A stretch of DNA of 64,000 bases, taken from the NCBI GenBank assembly GCA_014843695.1, contig CM026397.1, positions 52,810,101 to 52,874,100 of the forward strand, in the 5' to 3' direction. Each line of letters opens with the position of its first letter. Within the stretch, counting starts at the first letter, position 1. Below the pieces are notes generated by a model. The model saw only the letters and a list, made by a program, of their open reading frames with translations, made no database searches and was not told the origin of the DNA. The position numbers and the translations under genes are program-made. The stretch is from Archivesica marissinica. Lineage: Eukaryota; Mollusca; Bivalvia; Venerida; Vesicomyidae. This document shows positions 9,793 through 19,092 of this stretch, piece after piece.

Positions 9793-10157
9793 ATTCTTAC
9801 ATAAATCCGTTTAAAAAAAACAAAATTTCAATAAAAATTTAACAATGTCTTTGCATTATTCCTAAAAAATGCAATAACAATTTAATAGTCATTAATATAG
9901 CTTATGAAAAAACTATATGAAGAATGATAGAATAAAACGAAAATATATATATACAGTCAAAGGCCACTCATACTTGAAAAGCACTTAATTATTTTAACCA
10001 ATGATGCTATATGGTATGTTGTAAATAAAACTCTTTAAAAACACTTAAATATAATAACCAATGAGAGGTTTGTAATGTTGTAAATAAAACACTTGAATGT
10101 ACTATCCAATGAAATTGGTGTAAACAAGATACTTGAAGTCCTATAGAGAAAATATTT
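9793..10157. promoter_or_regulatory. intergenic region with repeated CACTT/CCAAT motifs
   Basis: This 365-base gene-free interval lies between RING 5 and the NADAR gene. From about 9978 to 10135 it contains imperfect repeats of roughly 55-60 bases: a CACTTAA or CACTTGA element (with AAAACACTT at its best), then CCAATGA, then TTGTAAATAAAAC. The same arrangement (AAAAACACTTAAG, then GCCAATAAGAG) occurs at 16723-16760, upstream of the ATPase cassette. A shared viral-type promoter element is inferred. Nothing coding is seen. Confidence 0.55.
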
Positions 10158-10670
10158 TTATAAAATAGTTATTAGAGATTGTGAAAGCCAATATCTAATA
10201 TTAGTTAAAAGTAAACCCATTTGATTTTCCCCATACCAATTTGAAGATAAAATAGCTTTGGAATCATACAGATTTAAACCAATACCCCAAAATAGATCAT
10301 GAGAACTAGCTTCGCCTAGTTTACAATGATTTGTATTTAAACGAATAGTTAACAAATATTTATTTTGTTGATACTTATACATATTGCCTATAAACATAAT
10401 TTCAAAACGCTTATTATTCCAAGAGTTTGAATTAAAGCCGTTAAAATATGTACCACCCAATTTTTTTTGTTTATATGGAGATGATTCATTAAGTATTTGT
10501 TTAGCTAATATATCTTTACCATAAGTAATACATTTAGTATATTGATAATATTGTTCAACACAATTAAATGTAATATTAGATTTATCTTTAAATGAACATA
10601 TATACATATTACTAAATGGTGCATCACTACCATAGAATAAGATAACGTTATCTTTATGTATGATAGGCAT
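10158..10670 (-). CDS. NADAR (YbiA-like) domain protein
   Basis: A 170-aa single-domain protein. Family landmarks are an N-terminal FYGSDAPFSNMY (about residues 12-23), NCVEQYYQYTKC (about 36-47) and C-terminal GEASSHDLFWGIGL (about 118-131), the WGxG loop of NADAR/YbiA proteins. Members act on ADP-ribose-linked substrates; some bacterial and phage-associated ones remove ADP-ribose from guanine bases. In this element it could protect nucleic acid from host ADP-ribosylation, which is inference. It lies just downstream of the polymerase on the same strand (27 bases) and appears intact. Confidence 0.85.
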   Translation of the reverse strand: MPIIHKDNVILFYGSDAPFSNMYICSFKDKSNITFNCVEQYYQYTKCITYGKDILAKQILNESSPYKQKKLGGTYFNGFNSNSWNNKRFEIMFIGNMYKYQQNKYLLTIRLNTNHCKLGEASSHDLFWGIGLNLYDSKAILSSNWYGENQMGLLLTNIRYWLSQSLITIL

Positions 10671-10697
10671 TATTATAATGAATTAATATAAAAGTTA

Positions 10698-13600
10698 TCA
10701 AATGCATTTATAGCCAAAAGGTATGGTATCAAAACGATTAATTATAATACGTTTTGTATAAACAGAACGAAATAGTTTTGTACGATTTTCACTAGAACCT
10801 ATCACGATTTTTTTTAATTTTTGAATTATAATATATGGTAGTTGCATAATTTTCACGATCATTAGCACAATCAACCATAGAATCAAAATTAATTAATTCA
10901 GATGTATTATAATCTAATGTTATACCTTTAACTTTACACTTTGTAATAGTTAAACCTTCAGAATCTATATATTTATAACCATAATTTTTAGGTCCTAAAC
11001 CTACATATTCAATAATTTTTCCTGATGGTACCTCATCGGCCCAATAACCTAAACGACCATTAATAATAGGTATATCATAACAACCTGGGCGTTTAATATA
11101 AATACAACTATCTGTATCAAAATATAAAAGCCTATCATCTAATTTATTAAGTTCTCCATAAAGAACTAAACGTGCATATGCTGTAACATGTGCAGCAACA
11201 GGTACATTAGCTGATTCATGAGGCAAATATTCCTTATTTTTATCAGTATATGAGGCTAATAGAAAATGGCAATGATCAAAAAGTTCTAAAGAATGTACAG
11301 TAATATCTGGATTTTGCATTAGTTCTAAAAAATATTTAATATCACTAATATATTCCGTTTCAGTCATAGTATTATTTTGAGCATTTTTACCCCAAAGACA
11401 ATTTAGCATAGCTTTAGCAAAAGCACGTAAACCTGGATTTTTAATTACTAATTCTAATAAAATACCTTCAGCCTTAAAATAATCATCTTTAAATTTAATT
11501 TCATCTTCTACAGTTTTAACCCATGATGGATAGCCACTAGCTTCTTGTTTAATTTTTAAGAATGTATTTATATATTCCGAATATACTTTATCTGACCAAA
11601 CTTTCCAAGACCATAATTGATAAATGGTAATTATTTTATAGCCTAATTTAATAGCAGCTGTTATTTCTACCATAGTCCAAGTACCTATTAAACATCTATC
11701 ATTTATATTATGATTACAAATAGCTATATTGTCCATTGCACATTTCATACATAGAGGAAATACCATTTTTTTATTACAATGAACTGGCAAAAGAGGTAGC
11801 CATAATGTTTGTGGTGGTAATATTTTACATTTTATTAAACCTCTATATTTAGTAATATTATCTATATCTATTTCTTCGGAAGTTAATATATCCGGATGTC
11901 CAATAGGATATTCCCTATATTTATTAACATAAGGATATAAACTACATACATCAACATATTTGATTTCCTCATTTGGTTTTACTTTATAATATATTTTAAC
12001 AGAATTAGTACGGCCACCAAATAAAGAATCTCTAGGTCTAATAGGATCTAAATGTTGCCAAAATTTCGATATAAAAGTTCTATATTCTATATCAGCTTTA
12101 CATAAACGATCAAATACACATCCCCACATATTAATTACCTTATAGCCTAATTTACGTAAGTTATCTGTTCTAGTAACAGTTGTTTTATATAAAACATCCA
12201 TAGTTTTAGCTGAATAAGGATTAACTACATTACGCATTTTATAACAATTAATACAACCATGAAAAAAACAACCATTAAATTCATATATCGTATTTGTTTG
12301 CTCACAAAAACCATCAACATACATGTTACCAATTTTATATTCCCCACCATTTAAAGCATGTTTTATTTTAAGTTTCTGTTTAAAACTTTCGCCTTGAAGC
12401 CATCTAACTGCTTTAATTGAATAACGACATTTATTTGGGTAACCAGCATCAGATATAATAGCTAAAGAATGTTCAGGTAAATAGTTTTTTCTCCATGTTT
12501 TATTACATGCTCCAGGTAATGTTAGAGCTTCTGTAAATGGATTGATGCCTTCATTTTCAATAAATAGTTTAATAAACAAACCACAGCCACGTCTTAATAT
12601 ATCAACATCTGATATACAATATAAACGCATTTCGAGATCAAAATCAAAAACACATTTTTCAGATACTTTAAGATTATACCAATTTAAAAATGTTTTTCTA
12701 GCATCCGGATTCATCATACCCGGTTTATATAATTTTAATGGTAGATAAGGCCCAATATAACCATCATATTCTCCAGTATTAGCCCAAAAAGGAAAATAAC
12801 CTTTAGATAATTCCAGAATACCAAATGTATTAGGAAATGCTGATAATGGCATTTGTAAGTAACTCAAAGAATCAATAAGTGTAACTCCAAAACATTTTAA
12901 AGATATTATATTATTACCTCTCATTATAATAGATGGTTTACATGTACCTTCTTGTATTAAATGCCTTAGTATAAACTGTGCATCATAACCTTTAGAATTA
13001 TGAGCAACTGCGCAAATATTCTTATGTGCTGGTTGAAATAACCAAGTACAAAAATCTGTTAATGTTGTAGAACCTGAGAAGATTTTTTGTCTAGATTCTT
13101 TAGTACAACTACAAGGATCTTATACAGGTTTCAATATACAAATATCACATACTTTATGAGCAACACAAACATTAGGTGAATGTTCCCCTGTAGAAAGAAA
13201 CATACATTCAAAATCATAAAAAATGTATATTTGTTTTATAGTAGATATCTTGTTATATTTAGGAATAAAACAATCATGATTAGCCCCAACAATTTGTTTA
13301 CAATATTTACATTTTCTAGAATCTGTACAAATATGAATTTTATTTGTAGCTATAATAGTTTGGTCACATTTTTTACATTTATAAACCTGAGAACAAATAT
13401 TAGATTTTTTTCTAATAAGTTTATGATTATCGTAGCAATTATCGCTACGAAATTTGCGTTTACAATCTACGCATATTTTGGTAGCAACATAAGTACATAA
13501 ACCTTTAGCATAACAAACACATATTTCTGAACATCTATGTTTACCAATAGTACTATAAAATACATTACAACAATCACAGTAATAAGTGCGACCTTTAAAA

Positions 13601-14460
13601 CCACATATACTAATAATACAATCAAAATGATGGTGATGATTATATAAATGTATAGATATGCCATTATTATGTGGAGAACTAAAAACTAAAAATCCATGTT
13701 GATCCCATATTTTGAGTTTATAATAAGGTTTTAAATGTTCACTCATTATGTTAAATTGTGTAAGATTACATTCTATATCACTAGGTATATCACAAGCAGC
13801 TAATAACTCTTTAGCCTGTTTAGATTTTGTTGGTTTATTAGAATATCTAATGTTTTTCCATTGAAGTTTCCATTCATGGGTATTAGTTTTATTAGCATTT
13901 GTTATACCCACACATATAGCTCTGGCAAAACACATACTATATGTGGAATTCATAATTCTAATGATTGATTTCTTGATTTTCGTCATATTATCTATACTAA
14001 TATGACTACCATAATGCATATTACATTTTCCACGGCCTCCTGGTATAATAGTATGTGTCATTTCCAAACGTAGGCCTTTATCTTCCATTTGAAACGTTTT
14101 ATTACTTTGTGCAACTTTTTGAATTTCACTTAATATGTTATTGCCATTAACTGTTGAAGCTGTTGCAAATGGTATATGTATACCAAAGCCTAAAGTAGGA
14201 TGCGTAACCGATATTCTAATTTTATCATTATCATCAACATTGCCATGTTTCTTTAAATCATTTACTATATCATCAAATATAGCTGGGGTATATCTTTTAC
14301 CACCATCGATAACTAAATCATAAACTCTACTAGATGTTTTAAATTTGCGAGAATGCCTAACAGCGCGTTCCAATATTTCATATGTAGATTCTTCATTATT
14401 GGATGTTTCATTTTCAGATGATTCATCTTCAGATGATTGCGAATATGGTACTAGAGGCAT
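10698..14460 (-). pseudogene. protein-primed family B DNA polymerase (pPolB), broken twice
   Basis: Starts MPLVPYSQSSEDE at 14460. The N-terminal part has many Cys pairs. Exo I (YDFECM) lies near 13213, Exo II (NSKGYD) near 12990 and Exo III (YCISDVDIL) near 12610. Polymerase motifs follow: A (DVCSLYP) near 11950, B (KAMLNCLWGK) near 11400 and C (FDTDS) near 11115. A segment with YEFNGCFFHGC between exonuclease and motif A is typical of Polinton polymerases. An in-frame TAA at 13120-13122 separates Exo I from Exo II; coding sense continues in the same frame behind it. A T8 run at 10809-10816 shifts the frame, and the typical C terminus (TKLFRSVYTKR..., ending PFGY) continues in another frame to 10698. 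It would replicate the element from a protein primer if intact. Confidence 0.9.
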
Positions 14461-14585
14461 AATTAATAGTTAATAAGAGTAATATAATTTTATCGCATCT
14501 TATATAGGCCTAGGTAGGTCTATAAATCTATAAAAGAAACAACTGAATAGTATTAGGCACATTGTTAAAATCAATACCAGCAAAC
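14461..14585. promoter_or_regulatory. divergent promoter region
   Basis: The 125 bases between the start of the polymerase (minus) and of the zinc-knuckle gene (plus). It is AT-rich with a short GGCCTAGGTAGGTC patch near 14506; TATATA-like stretches occur on both sides. Divergent transcription from here is inferred from gene orientation. Confidence 0.4.
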
Positions 14586-15344
14586 ATGGACACTCGAGAT
14601 TTCTCTAATTATAGGTGTTATAAATGTAACACCTTAGGACATTGTTCAGCAAATTGTAAAGCTTCAAAAGCTAAAATATTAACTGTTCAAGCACAATATT
14701 TGAAAGCAGCTAAATGTACAAAATGCAAGGAGTTAGGACATTATGCAACAGAATGCAGAGCTTCAAAATGTATGTTATGTTATCAAATAGGTCATAACAA
14801 AGATTCATGTATTGAAGAGAAATGCCTATGTTATAAATGCCATAACATAGGTCATTATCCTAATTCATGTCCTAATGATGAAAAATTAAAAAATATTACA
14901 TGTTTTAAATGTAATCAGAAAGGACATTATGCTAATTATTGTAAAATAATGTTATGTTCTAATTGTGGAGGCAATGATCATTTAAGTAGTGTGTGCCCAG
15001 AAGTTAGATTATGCTATAAATGTCATATGCCAGGACATTTTTCATCTAACTGCGAAATAACAACAGAAATTAAAGAGGATATTCAAGAACCAACGCCTAA
15101 TCAACAGGCAATGATAAATTTAGAAGAACAAACCTATACAGATACAGATAATACAACAATCATTAGTGAGGATGATGATGATGAATGGTTAGGAAAATCC
15201 TTATTGAAAATTGAAGGCTCAACGAATAAAACGAATGAGGTTAAGAAATTGAAGAAGAATAATAATAAAGATTTACGAAAACGCCGATATTTTGATGTAC
15301 TGGATACATTTGCCAATGATAATAAGAAAAAATATACATTTTAG
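14586..15344 (+). CDS. protein with seven CCHC zinc knuckles
   Basis: Start chosen at the ATG for MDTRDFSNYRC, giving 252 aa. Residues from about 10 to 160 hold seven C-x2-C-x4-H-x4-C knuckles in a row (the first CYKCNTLGHCSANC, the last CYKCHMPGHFSSNC), as in CNBP/Gis2-type or retroviral nucleocapsid proteins, which bind single-stranded nucleic acid. The C-terminal third is acidic (DDDDEW) and then Lys/Arg-rich, possibly a nuclear signal. It is divergent from the polymerase gene and heads a short plus-strand set with the dNK. A role in genome handling or translation control is inferred. The seven knuckles look intact. Confidence 0.85.
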   Translation: MDTRDFSNYRCYKCNTLGHCSANCKASKAKILTVQAQYLKAAKCTKCKELGHYATECRASKCMLCYQIGHNKDSCIEEKCLCYKCHNIGHYPNSCPNDEKLKNITCFKCNQKGHYANYCKIMLCSNCGGNDHLSSVCPEVRLCYKCHMPGHFSSNCEITTEIKEDIQEPTPNQQAMINLEEQTYTDTDNTTIISEDDDDEWLGKSLLKIEGSTNKTNEVKKLKKNNNKDLRKRRYFDVLDTFANDNKKKYTF

Positions 15345-15383
15345 AAGGTTATCTAAGTCTATATTGTATATAAATAACTAATA

Positions 15384-15548
15384 ATGAATCATTATAATAA
15401 ACGTTTACAGCCTGTAAGATGTATAATATGTAATTATAAATTATATATTAGAACAGACATTTATTGTAATAAGTGTAAATATTATAATATGTATACAAAA
15501 ATACATGATTATAAATATCCGACAAAAAAATATGATACTTGCAATTGA
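15384..15548 (+). CDS. 54-aa zinc-ribbon-like small ORF
   Basis: An ATG-started ORF (MNHYNKRLQPVRC...) with two Cys pairs, CIIC at residues 13-16 and CNKC at 28-31, spaced as in a minimal zinc ribbon, and many Tyr and Lys. It fills the gap between the zinc-knuckle gene and the kinase and overlaps the kinase start by 17 bases if the inner kinase Met is used. Such overlaps are common in this element. Function unknown; a real gene is likely but not certain given its size. Confidence 0.5.
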   Translation: MNHYNKRLQPVRCIICNYKLYIRTDIYCNKCKYYNMYTKIHDYKYPTKKYDTCN

Positions 15549-16140
15549 AGGCAATATTGGTGCTGGTAAAAGTACACTATTAAAACGTATATCTAAAACG
15601 TTTAATGATACATATATATATCCAGAGAGAATAGAAGAATGGACATGTGTACATGGACTTAAAAGCGATTACAATTTATTGTATTTAGGAAAAAAGGATC
15701 CAATAAAATATGCATTTCCTTTTCAAATAACTACTTTAGAAAGTCATAGAAAAAATTTATATGAAATAAATGGTAAATCTGGTAACCATTTCTGTGAAAG
15801 ATCCCAATATAGTTGTAGAAATGTGTTTACTAGATATTGTGTGGATAATAATACAATAGATGATTGTCAATTAGCCGTATACGATAATATGGTATCTAAT
15901 ATGCAAAAACCTGAACATATATTATATATTAATACGCCAGCCATTATTTGCTTACAAAGAATAAGAAGAAGAAAAAGACCTGAAGAAGATCAATTAGACT
16001 TAGAGTATTTAAATACGCTACATATATACCATCAAGAATGGTTATCTAAAGAACAAATACCTATAACTGTGTTAAATTATGAAGATAATATAGAACAAAT
16101 AATGAATACAATACGTACTGTTTTAAGCATCCATGCTTAA
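15532..16140 (+). CDS. deoxynucleoside kinase
   Basis: The start is placed at MILAIEGNIGAGKST (the frame is also open from an ATG at 15505), giving 202 aa, close to the usual size of dNK/dCK/TK2-type enzymes. The P-loop GNIGAGKST is at residues 7-15, the ERS motif is in FCERSQYS, and an Arg-rich LID segment is in RIRRRKRPEE. The enzyme transfers phosphate from ATP to deoxynucleosides and would raise dNTP supply for DNA replication in non-dividing cells, as in large DNA viruses. It follows the zinc-ribbon ORF and is convergent with the 178-aa gene, sharing 4 bases at the stops. Probably acquired from a host or virus. Confidence 0.9.
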   Translation: MILAIEGNIGAGKSTLLKRISKTFNDTYIYPERIEEWTCVHGLKSDYNLLYLGKKDPIKYAFPFQITTLESHRKNLYEINGKSGNHFCERSQYSCRNVFTRYCVDNNTIDDCQLAVYDNMVSNMQKPEHILYINTPAIICLQRIRRRKRPEEDQLDLEYLNTLHIYHQEWLSKEQIPITVLNYEDNIEQIMNTIRTVLSIHA

Positions 16141-16673
16141 TGTTTTGTAGGAGCGTCATTACATGAAATCTTCTTTTTACCAATACTAGGATATTTCATA
16201 GAACTTTTATGTTTTTTAGCATGTTCATATTCAGCTGTTTCATATTTTTGCTTTTTCATAGACTTTTCCTTCGTGCTCTTATTATATTTAGGCATATTAA
16301 TCTTAGGCACTTTTACTGAATCATACGGTAATTCATTATTAATTGAAAATGCCGAAAATGTAACAGGAACTTTCATTTCCTCTGGTATTATGCGTTTATT
16401 TTCCATTAATTTAGAAATTTCTTTATTACATTCTACTAGAACCTCTAAAGATGCTCTTATATGCGTAGAATTATAATTTAATAATTTTAATTCAACTAAT
16501 ATATCACTATTAACATTACCAGTTGTAGGCTGATACGGTTTATCTTGATCTTGAATATAAGGTATATCATCAAATACTTTATTATCTAATACAGGTAAAC
16601 CACAATCAGCCATACAAGTTTCTAATATGTCTTCCATATTTATAAAATTCATAATAATACCCAAAAGATACAA
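16137..16673 (-). CDS. 178-aa protein of unknown function, basic tail
   Basis: The only minus-strand gene right of the polymerase; it is tail-to-tail with the kinase, with overlapping stops. Possible starts are Met 1, Met 8 (MNFINMEDIL) or Met 13. The first two thirds are acidic to neutral and probably helical (VELKLLNYNSTHIRASLEVL). The last third is Lys-rich (KSMKKQKYETAEYEHAKKHK), which suggests nucleic-acid or nuclear targeting. No catalytic triad of an adenain-like protease can be read, so it is not taken as the missing protease. Confidence 0.6.
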   Translation of the reverse strand: MYLLGIIMNFINMEDILETCMADCGLPVLDNKVFDDIPYIQDQDKPYQPTTGNVNSDILVELKLLNYNSTHIRASLEVLVECNKEISKLMENKRIIPEEMKVPVTFSAFSINNELPYDSVKVPKINMPKYNKSTKEKSMKKQKYETAEYEHAKKHKSSMKYPSIGKKKISCNDAPTKH

Positions 16674-17093
16674 TAAAGCGTGTTTGTATATTTTAATTAA
16701 ACATAAGTTTTTTATAAGGGATGTTTTAAAAACACTTAAGAATATTTAGCCAATAAGAGCAATATTATTGGTCTTCATATAAATTGTTTATCTATATTTT
16801 ATACAATAACATGTATTTCTGCACATATTTTTGTTACATAACAACATGTTTATTATATTAAGTGTTTTGTTTACATTTACAATAACATGTATTTCTGCAC
16901 GTATTTTTGTTACATAACAACATGTTTATGTACGTATACATTATATTAAGTGTTTTGTTTATACTTACATAACTTAAAAATATTTTATAAACAACATGTT
17001 TATGCACGTATACAATAATCCTATATATGTAAATTATAAAAATAAAATATCATACACTGTATATAATTTGTTTGTTATTGTTGTTTTTTAAAA
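16674..17093. promoter_or_regulatory. regulatory region upstream of the ATPase cassette
   Basis: A 420-base gene-free stretch. At 16723-16760 it carries AAAAACACTTAAG followed by GCCAATAAGAG, matching the motif set at 9978-10135. It then has two direct repeats of about 77 bases that begin ACAATAACATGTATTTCTGC (16803 and 16880) and end near TTAAGTGTTTTGTTTA, the reverse complement of the CACTT motif. A third partial copy (AAACAACATGTTTATGCACG) starts near 16990. It probably drives the 178-aa gene leftward and the late-type cassette rightward. Confidence 0.55.
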
Positions 17094-17741
17094 ATGGATG
17101 CAAATATTATATTTCAACACCCTAGTAATATATTTGTAGCCGGGCCTAGTGGTAGCGGTAAAACAGTCACAGTTGCTAAGATAGTAAAATATAGAAATGT
17201 TTTATTTGACAAATCTATAGGTCATGTATATTGGTGTTATAAAGAATGGCAATTACAATATGAAAATGTTAAAAAAGATGATACAGAAGGTTTAGTAGAA
17301 TTTATTGAAGGTATACCCTCAGATGATGATAGTTATTTTCCTATAAACCCAGATGAACCATATATGATAATATTTGATGATATGATGGGTACTGAATATG
17401 AAGATAAAATAGTATTATGGTTTACAAGAAAAGGCCATCATAGAGGTGCTACATGTATATATATAACACAACATTTATATCAACAGAGTAAGAATTCTAG
17501 AACTATAAATTTAAATTCAAAATATATGATATTATTTAAGAATAGTAGAGATAAAGGCCAAATTATAGTTTTAGCTAGGCAATCACAAATAAAACATTTA
17601 TTAGATGCATATAAAAATGCTACCGAAACACCATATGGTTATTTATTAGTAGACTTTCATCCTATAACTAACGAAAAATATAGACTAAAAACCGATATTT
17701 TTCCTCATAGTGACGGTACAGGTGCCCGAATATATATTTAA
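17094..17741 (+). CDS. FtsK/HerA-type genome packaging ATPase
   Basis: A 215-aa protein with Walker A GPSGSGKT at residues 17-24 and Walker B MIIFDD at 91-96. A downstream GATCIYITQHLYQQSKNSRT contains the sensor-type Thr-Gln region usual in A32-like ATPases. It would translocate DNA into the capsid using ATP. Length fits Polinton ATPases. It is the first gene of the plus-strand structural cassette; the next frame starts 4 bases after its stop. No breaks seen. Confidence 0.92.
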   Translation: MDANIIFQHPSNIFVAGPSGSGKTVTVAKIVKYRNVLFDKSIGHVYWCYKEWQLQYENVKKDDTEGLVEFIEGIPSDDDSYFPINPDEPYMIIFDDMMGTEYEDKIVLWFTRKGHHRGATCIYITQHLYQQSKNSRTINLNSKYMILFKNSRDKGQIIVLARQSQIKHLLDAYKNATETPYGYLLVDFHPITNEKYRLKTDIFPHSDGTGARIYI

Positions 17742-17745
17742 AAAT

Positions 17746-18525
17746 ATGACTATATACGATATAATAAAACGTTTAATGCAGGAACAAAATCCTGATAAAC
17801 GTGAACAATTATTATCTAGAGGTGATAATCGTTTAATGAAATGGTTTATATCAATAGCTAACGCTATATTAGATAATAAAATATCTATGCCTAAACAAAC
17901 TATAAAGTTTATGAACAAACATAAAAATATTATAAAAACTATAGGAGATAGTAGTACATCTACAGTGGATAGAAAAGAATTATTACTTACTAAAGGTGGT
18001 TCAGGTTTTTTAGGCGGTGTAATGATACGTACATTTATGAATTGGAAGAGTGGTAAAAAAGTTATTAAACCTAAAAAATCTAGAATCGTTAAGAAAAAAG
18101 TTATTAAGCCTAAAAAATCTAGAATAGTTAAGAAAAAAGTTATTAAGCCTAAAAAATCTAGAATAGTTAAGAAAAAAAATAAAATAAATGAACATATAGA
18201 AACGACACCTACCAGTACTATATTACAAGCTATGACGCCTATTAGTAGTCCTACAACATCTTTAGGTATAGATACACCTGAAGGATTTAGTCCCGATATT
18301 TCATCATTATCTAATGATTATGGATTAGGTAGACCTTTAGCATGGTCACCATTAAATAAAAAATCTAATAGAGTTGAATTACCGTCTATAACATCATTTT
18401 TAAATCGTATAACACCTACTAAAAATTATACATCACCATTAATAACTAATTGGAATAATATAGCCGATAAACCGTTAAATACACGAATAAATATTGATAT
18501 TGATGATTTATCTCAATACTTATAA
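17746..18525 (+). CDS. Lys-rich repeat protein of the capsid cassette
   Basis: Start chosen at 17746 (MTIYDIIKRL), just past the ATPase stop; a longer frame from 17710 would overlap the ATPase. The protein has 259 aa. The N-terminal half is helical, with a Gly-rich segment (LLTKGGSGFLGG) near residue 85. Then a 12-residue unit KKVIKPKKSRIV is repeated three times in tandem, followed by a Ser/Thr/Pro-rich C-terminal half. A basic repeat next to a packaging ATPase suggests a DNA-binding core or minor virion protein; this is inference. The third repeat differs from the second only at its edges, so the unit has probably expanded recently. Confidence 0.65.
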   Translation: MTIYDIIKRLMQEQNPDKREQLLSRGDNRLMKWFISIANAILDNKISMPKQTIKFMNKHKNIIKTIGDSSTSTVDRKELLLTKGGSGFLGGVMIRTFMNWKSGKKVIKPKKSRIVKKKVIKPKKSRIVKKKVIKPKKSRIVKKKNKINEHIETTPTSTILQAMTPISSPTTSLGIDTPEGFSPDISSLSNDYGLGRPLAWSPLNKKSNRVELPSITSFLNRITPTKNYTSPLITNWNNIADKPLNTRINIDIDDLSQYL

Positions 18526-18598
18526 TTAGTCATAATATCTTTTTTATTATAAATACTATATGTAATTAATAAATATAGTCATTTAAGGTAAGAGTATC

Positions 18599-18763
18599 AT
18601 GGCAGGAAAACGTCATATAAAAAGGTATAGAACTCATAAAAGGCATATAAAAAGACGTAAATTAGGTAGAAGAAATCAAAGAGGTAATAATAATAATAAT
18701 AATATATATAAAACGTTTAAACGTATAATTATAATGTCATTAATGTATTATAAGTTATCATGA
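18599..18763 (+). CDS. 54-aa highly basic protein, core-protein-like
   Basis: Small ATG-started ORF (MAGKRHIKRYRTHKRH...) packed with Arg, Lys and His in its first 30 residues, then an Asn run and a short hydrophobic end. Its TGA overlaps the next gene's ATG (ATGA), which supports translation. Size, charge and place recall the small basic core peptides of adenoviruses, which condense DNA; sequence homology cannot be claimed. There is one codon-level oddity, the AAT run, which may vary in length. Confidence 0.6.
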   Translation: MAGKRHIKRYRTHKRHIKRRKLGRRNQRGNNNNNNIYKTFKRIIIMSLMYYKLS

Positions 18764-19092
18764 AAACGTTTAAAAAAAAACAACCTTTAATAAAACGCTA
18801 CGGTAAATATTTATTAGGTTTACGTAATACACCCGATATATTTAAACGTAATGTAATAAAAAGATGCGATAATTGTTTAATAAAATGTATATGCGAATGT
18901 TGCCATAATGTTTTAAAGGGTAGTGTTAACATGAATAATAATCATAAGACATCATTAAAGCATTGGAGTAAGGATATACGTTTATTAGCCGATAAAACTA
19001 TATCTACTAAACGTAAACGTAAATTAATAACGCCTCAGTTAATAAATATATTAATTGATAGTATAAAAACTAAAGTAGAAAACACAATATGA
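18760..19092 (+). CDS. 110-aa basic Cys-rich protein
   Basis: Starts in an ATGA overlap with the 54-aa basic gene and ends in another ATGA overlap with the next gene. It is Lys/Arg-rich at both ends (MKTFKKKQPLIKRYGKY; TKRKRK) with a central Cys cluster CDNCLIKCICECC near residues 36-48. Similar small basic proteins occur in Polinton capsid cassettes, but no named family is recognised. A virion or DNA-binding role is inferred from charge and context. Confidence 0.6.
   Translation: MKTFKKKQPLIKRYGKYLLGLRNTPDIFKRNVIKRCDNCLIKCICECCHNVLKGSVNMNNNHKTSLKHWSKDIRLLADKTISTKRKRKLITPQLINILIDSIKTKVENTI

Noticed and set aside
12542..12748. Plus-strand ORFs within the polymerase region (also 13180-13500, 14135-14323)
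   Set aside because: Antisense shadows of the polymerase coding strand with no own motifs.
16137..16673. Missing adenain-type protease
   Set aside because: No recognisable His-Glu-Gln-Cys arrangement; Lys-rich tail and acidic body do not fit.
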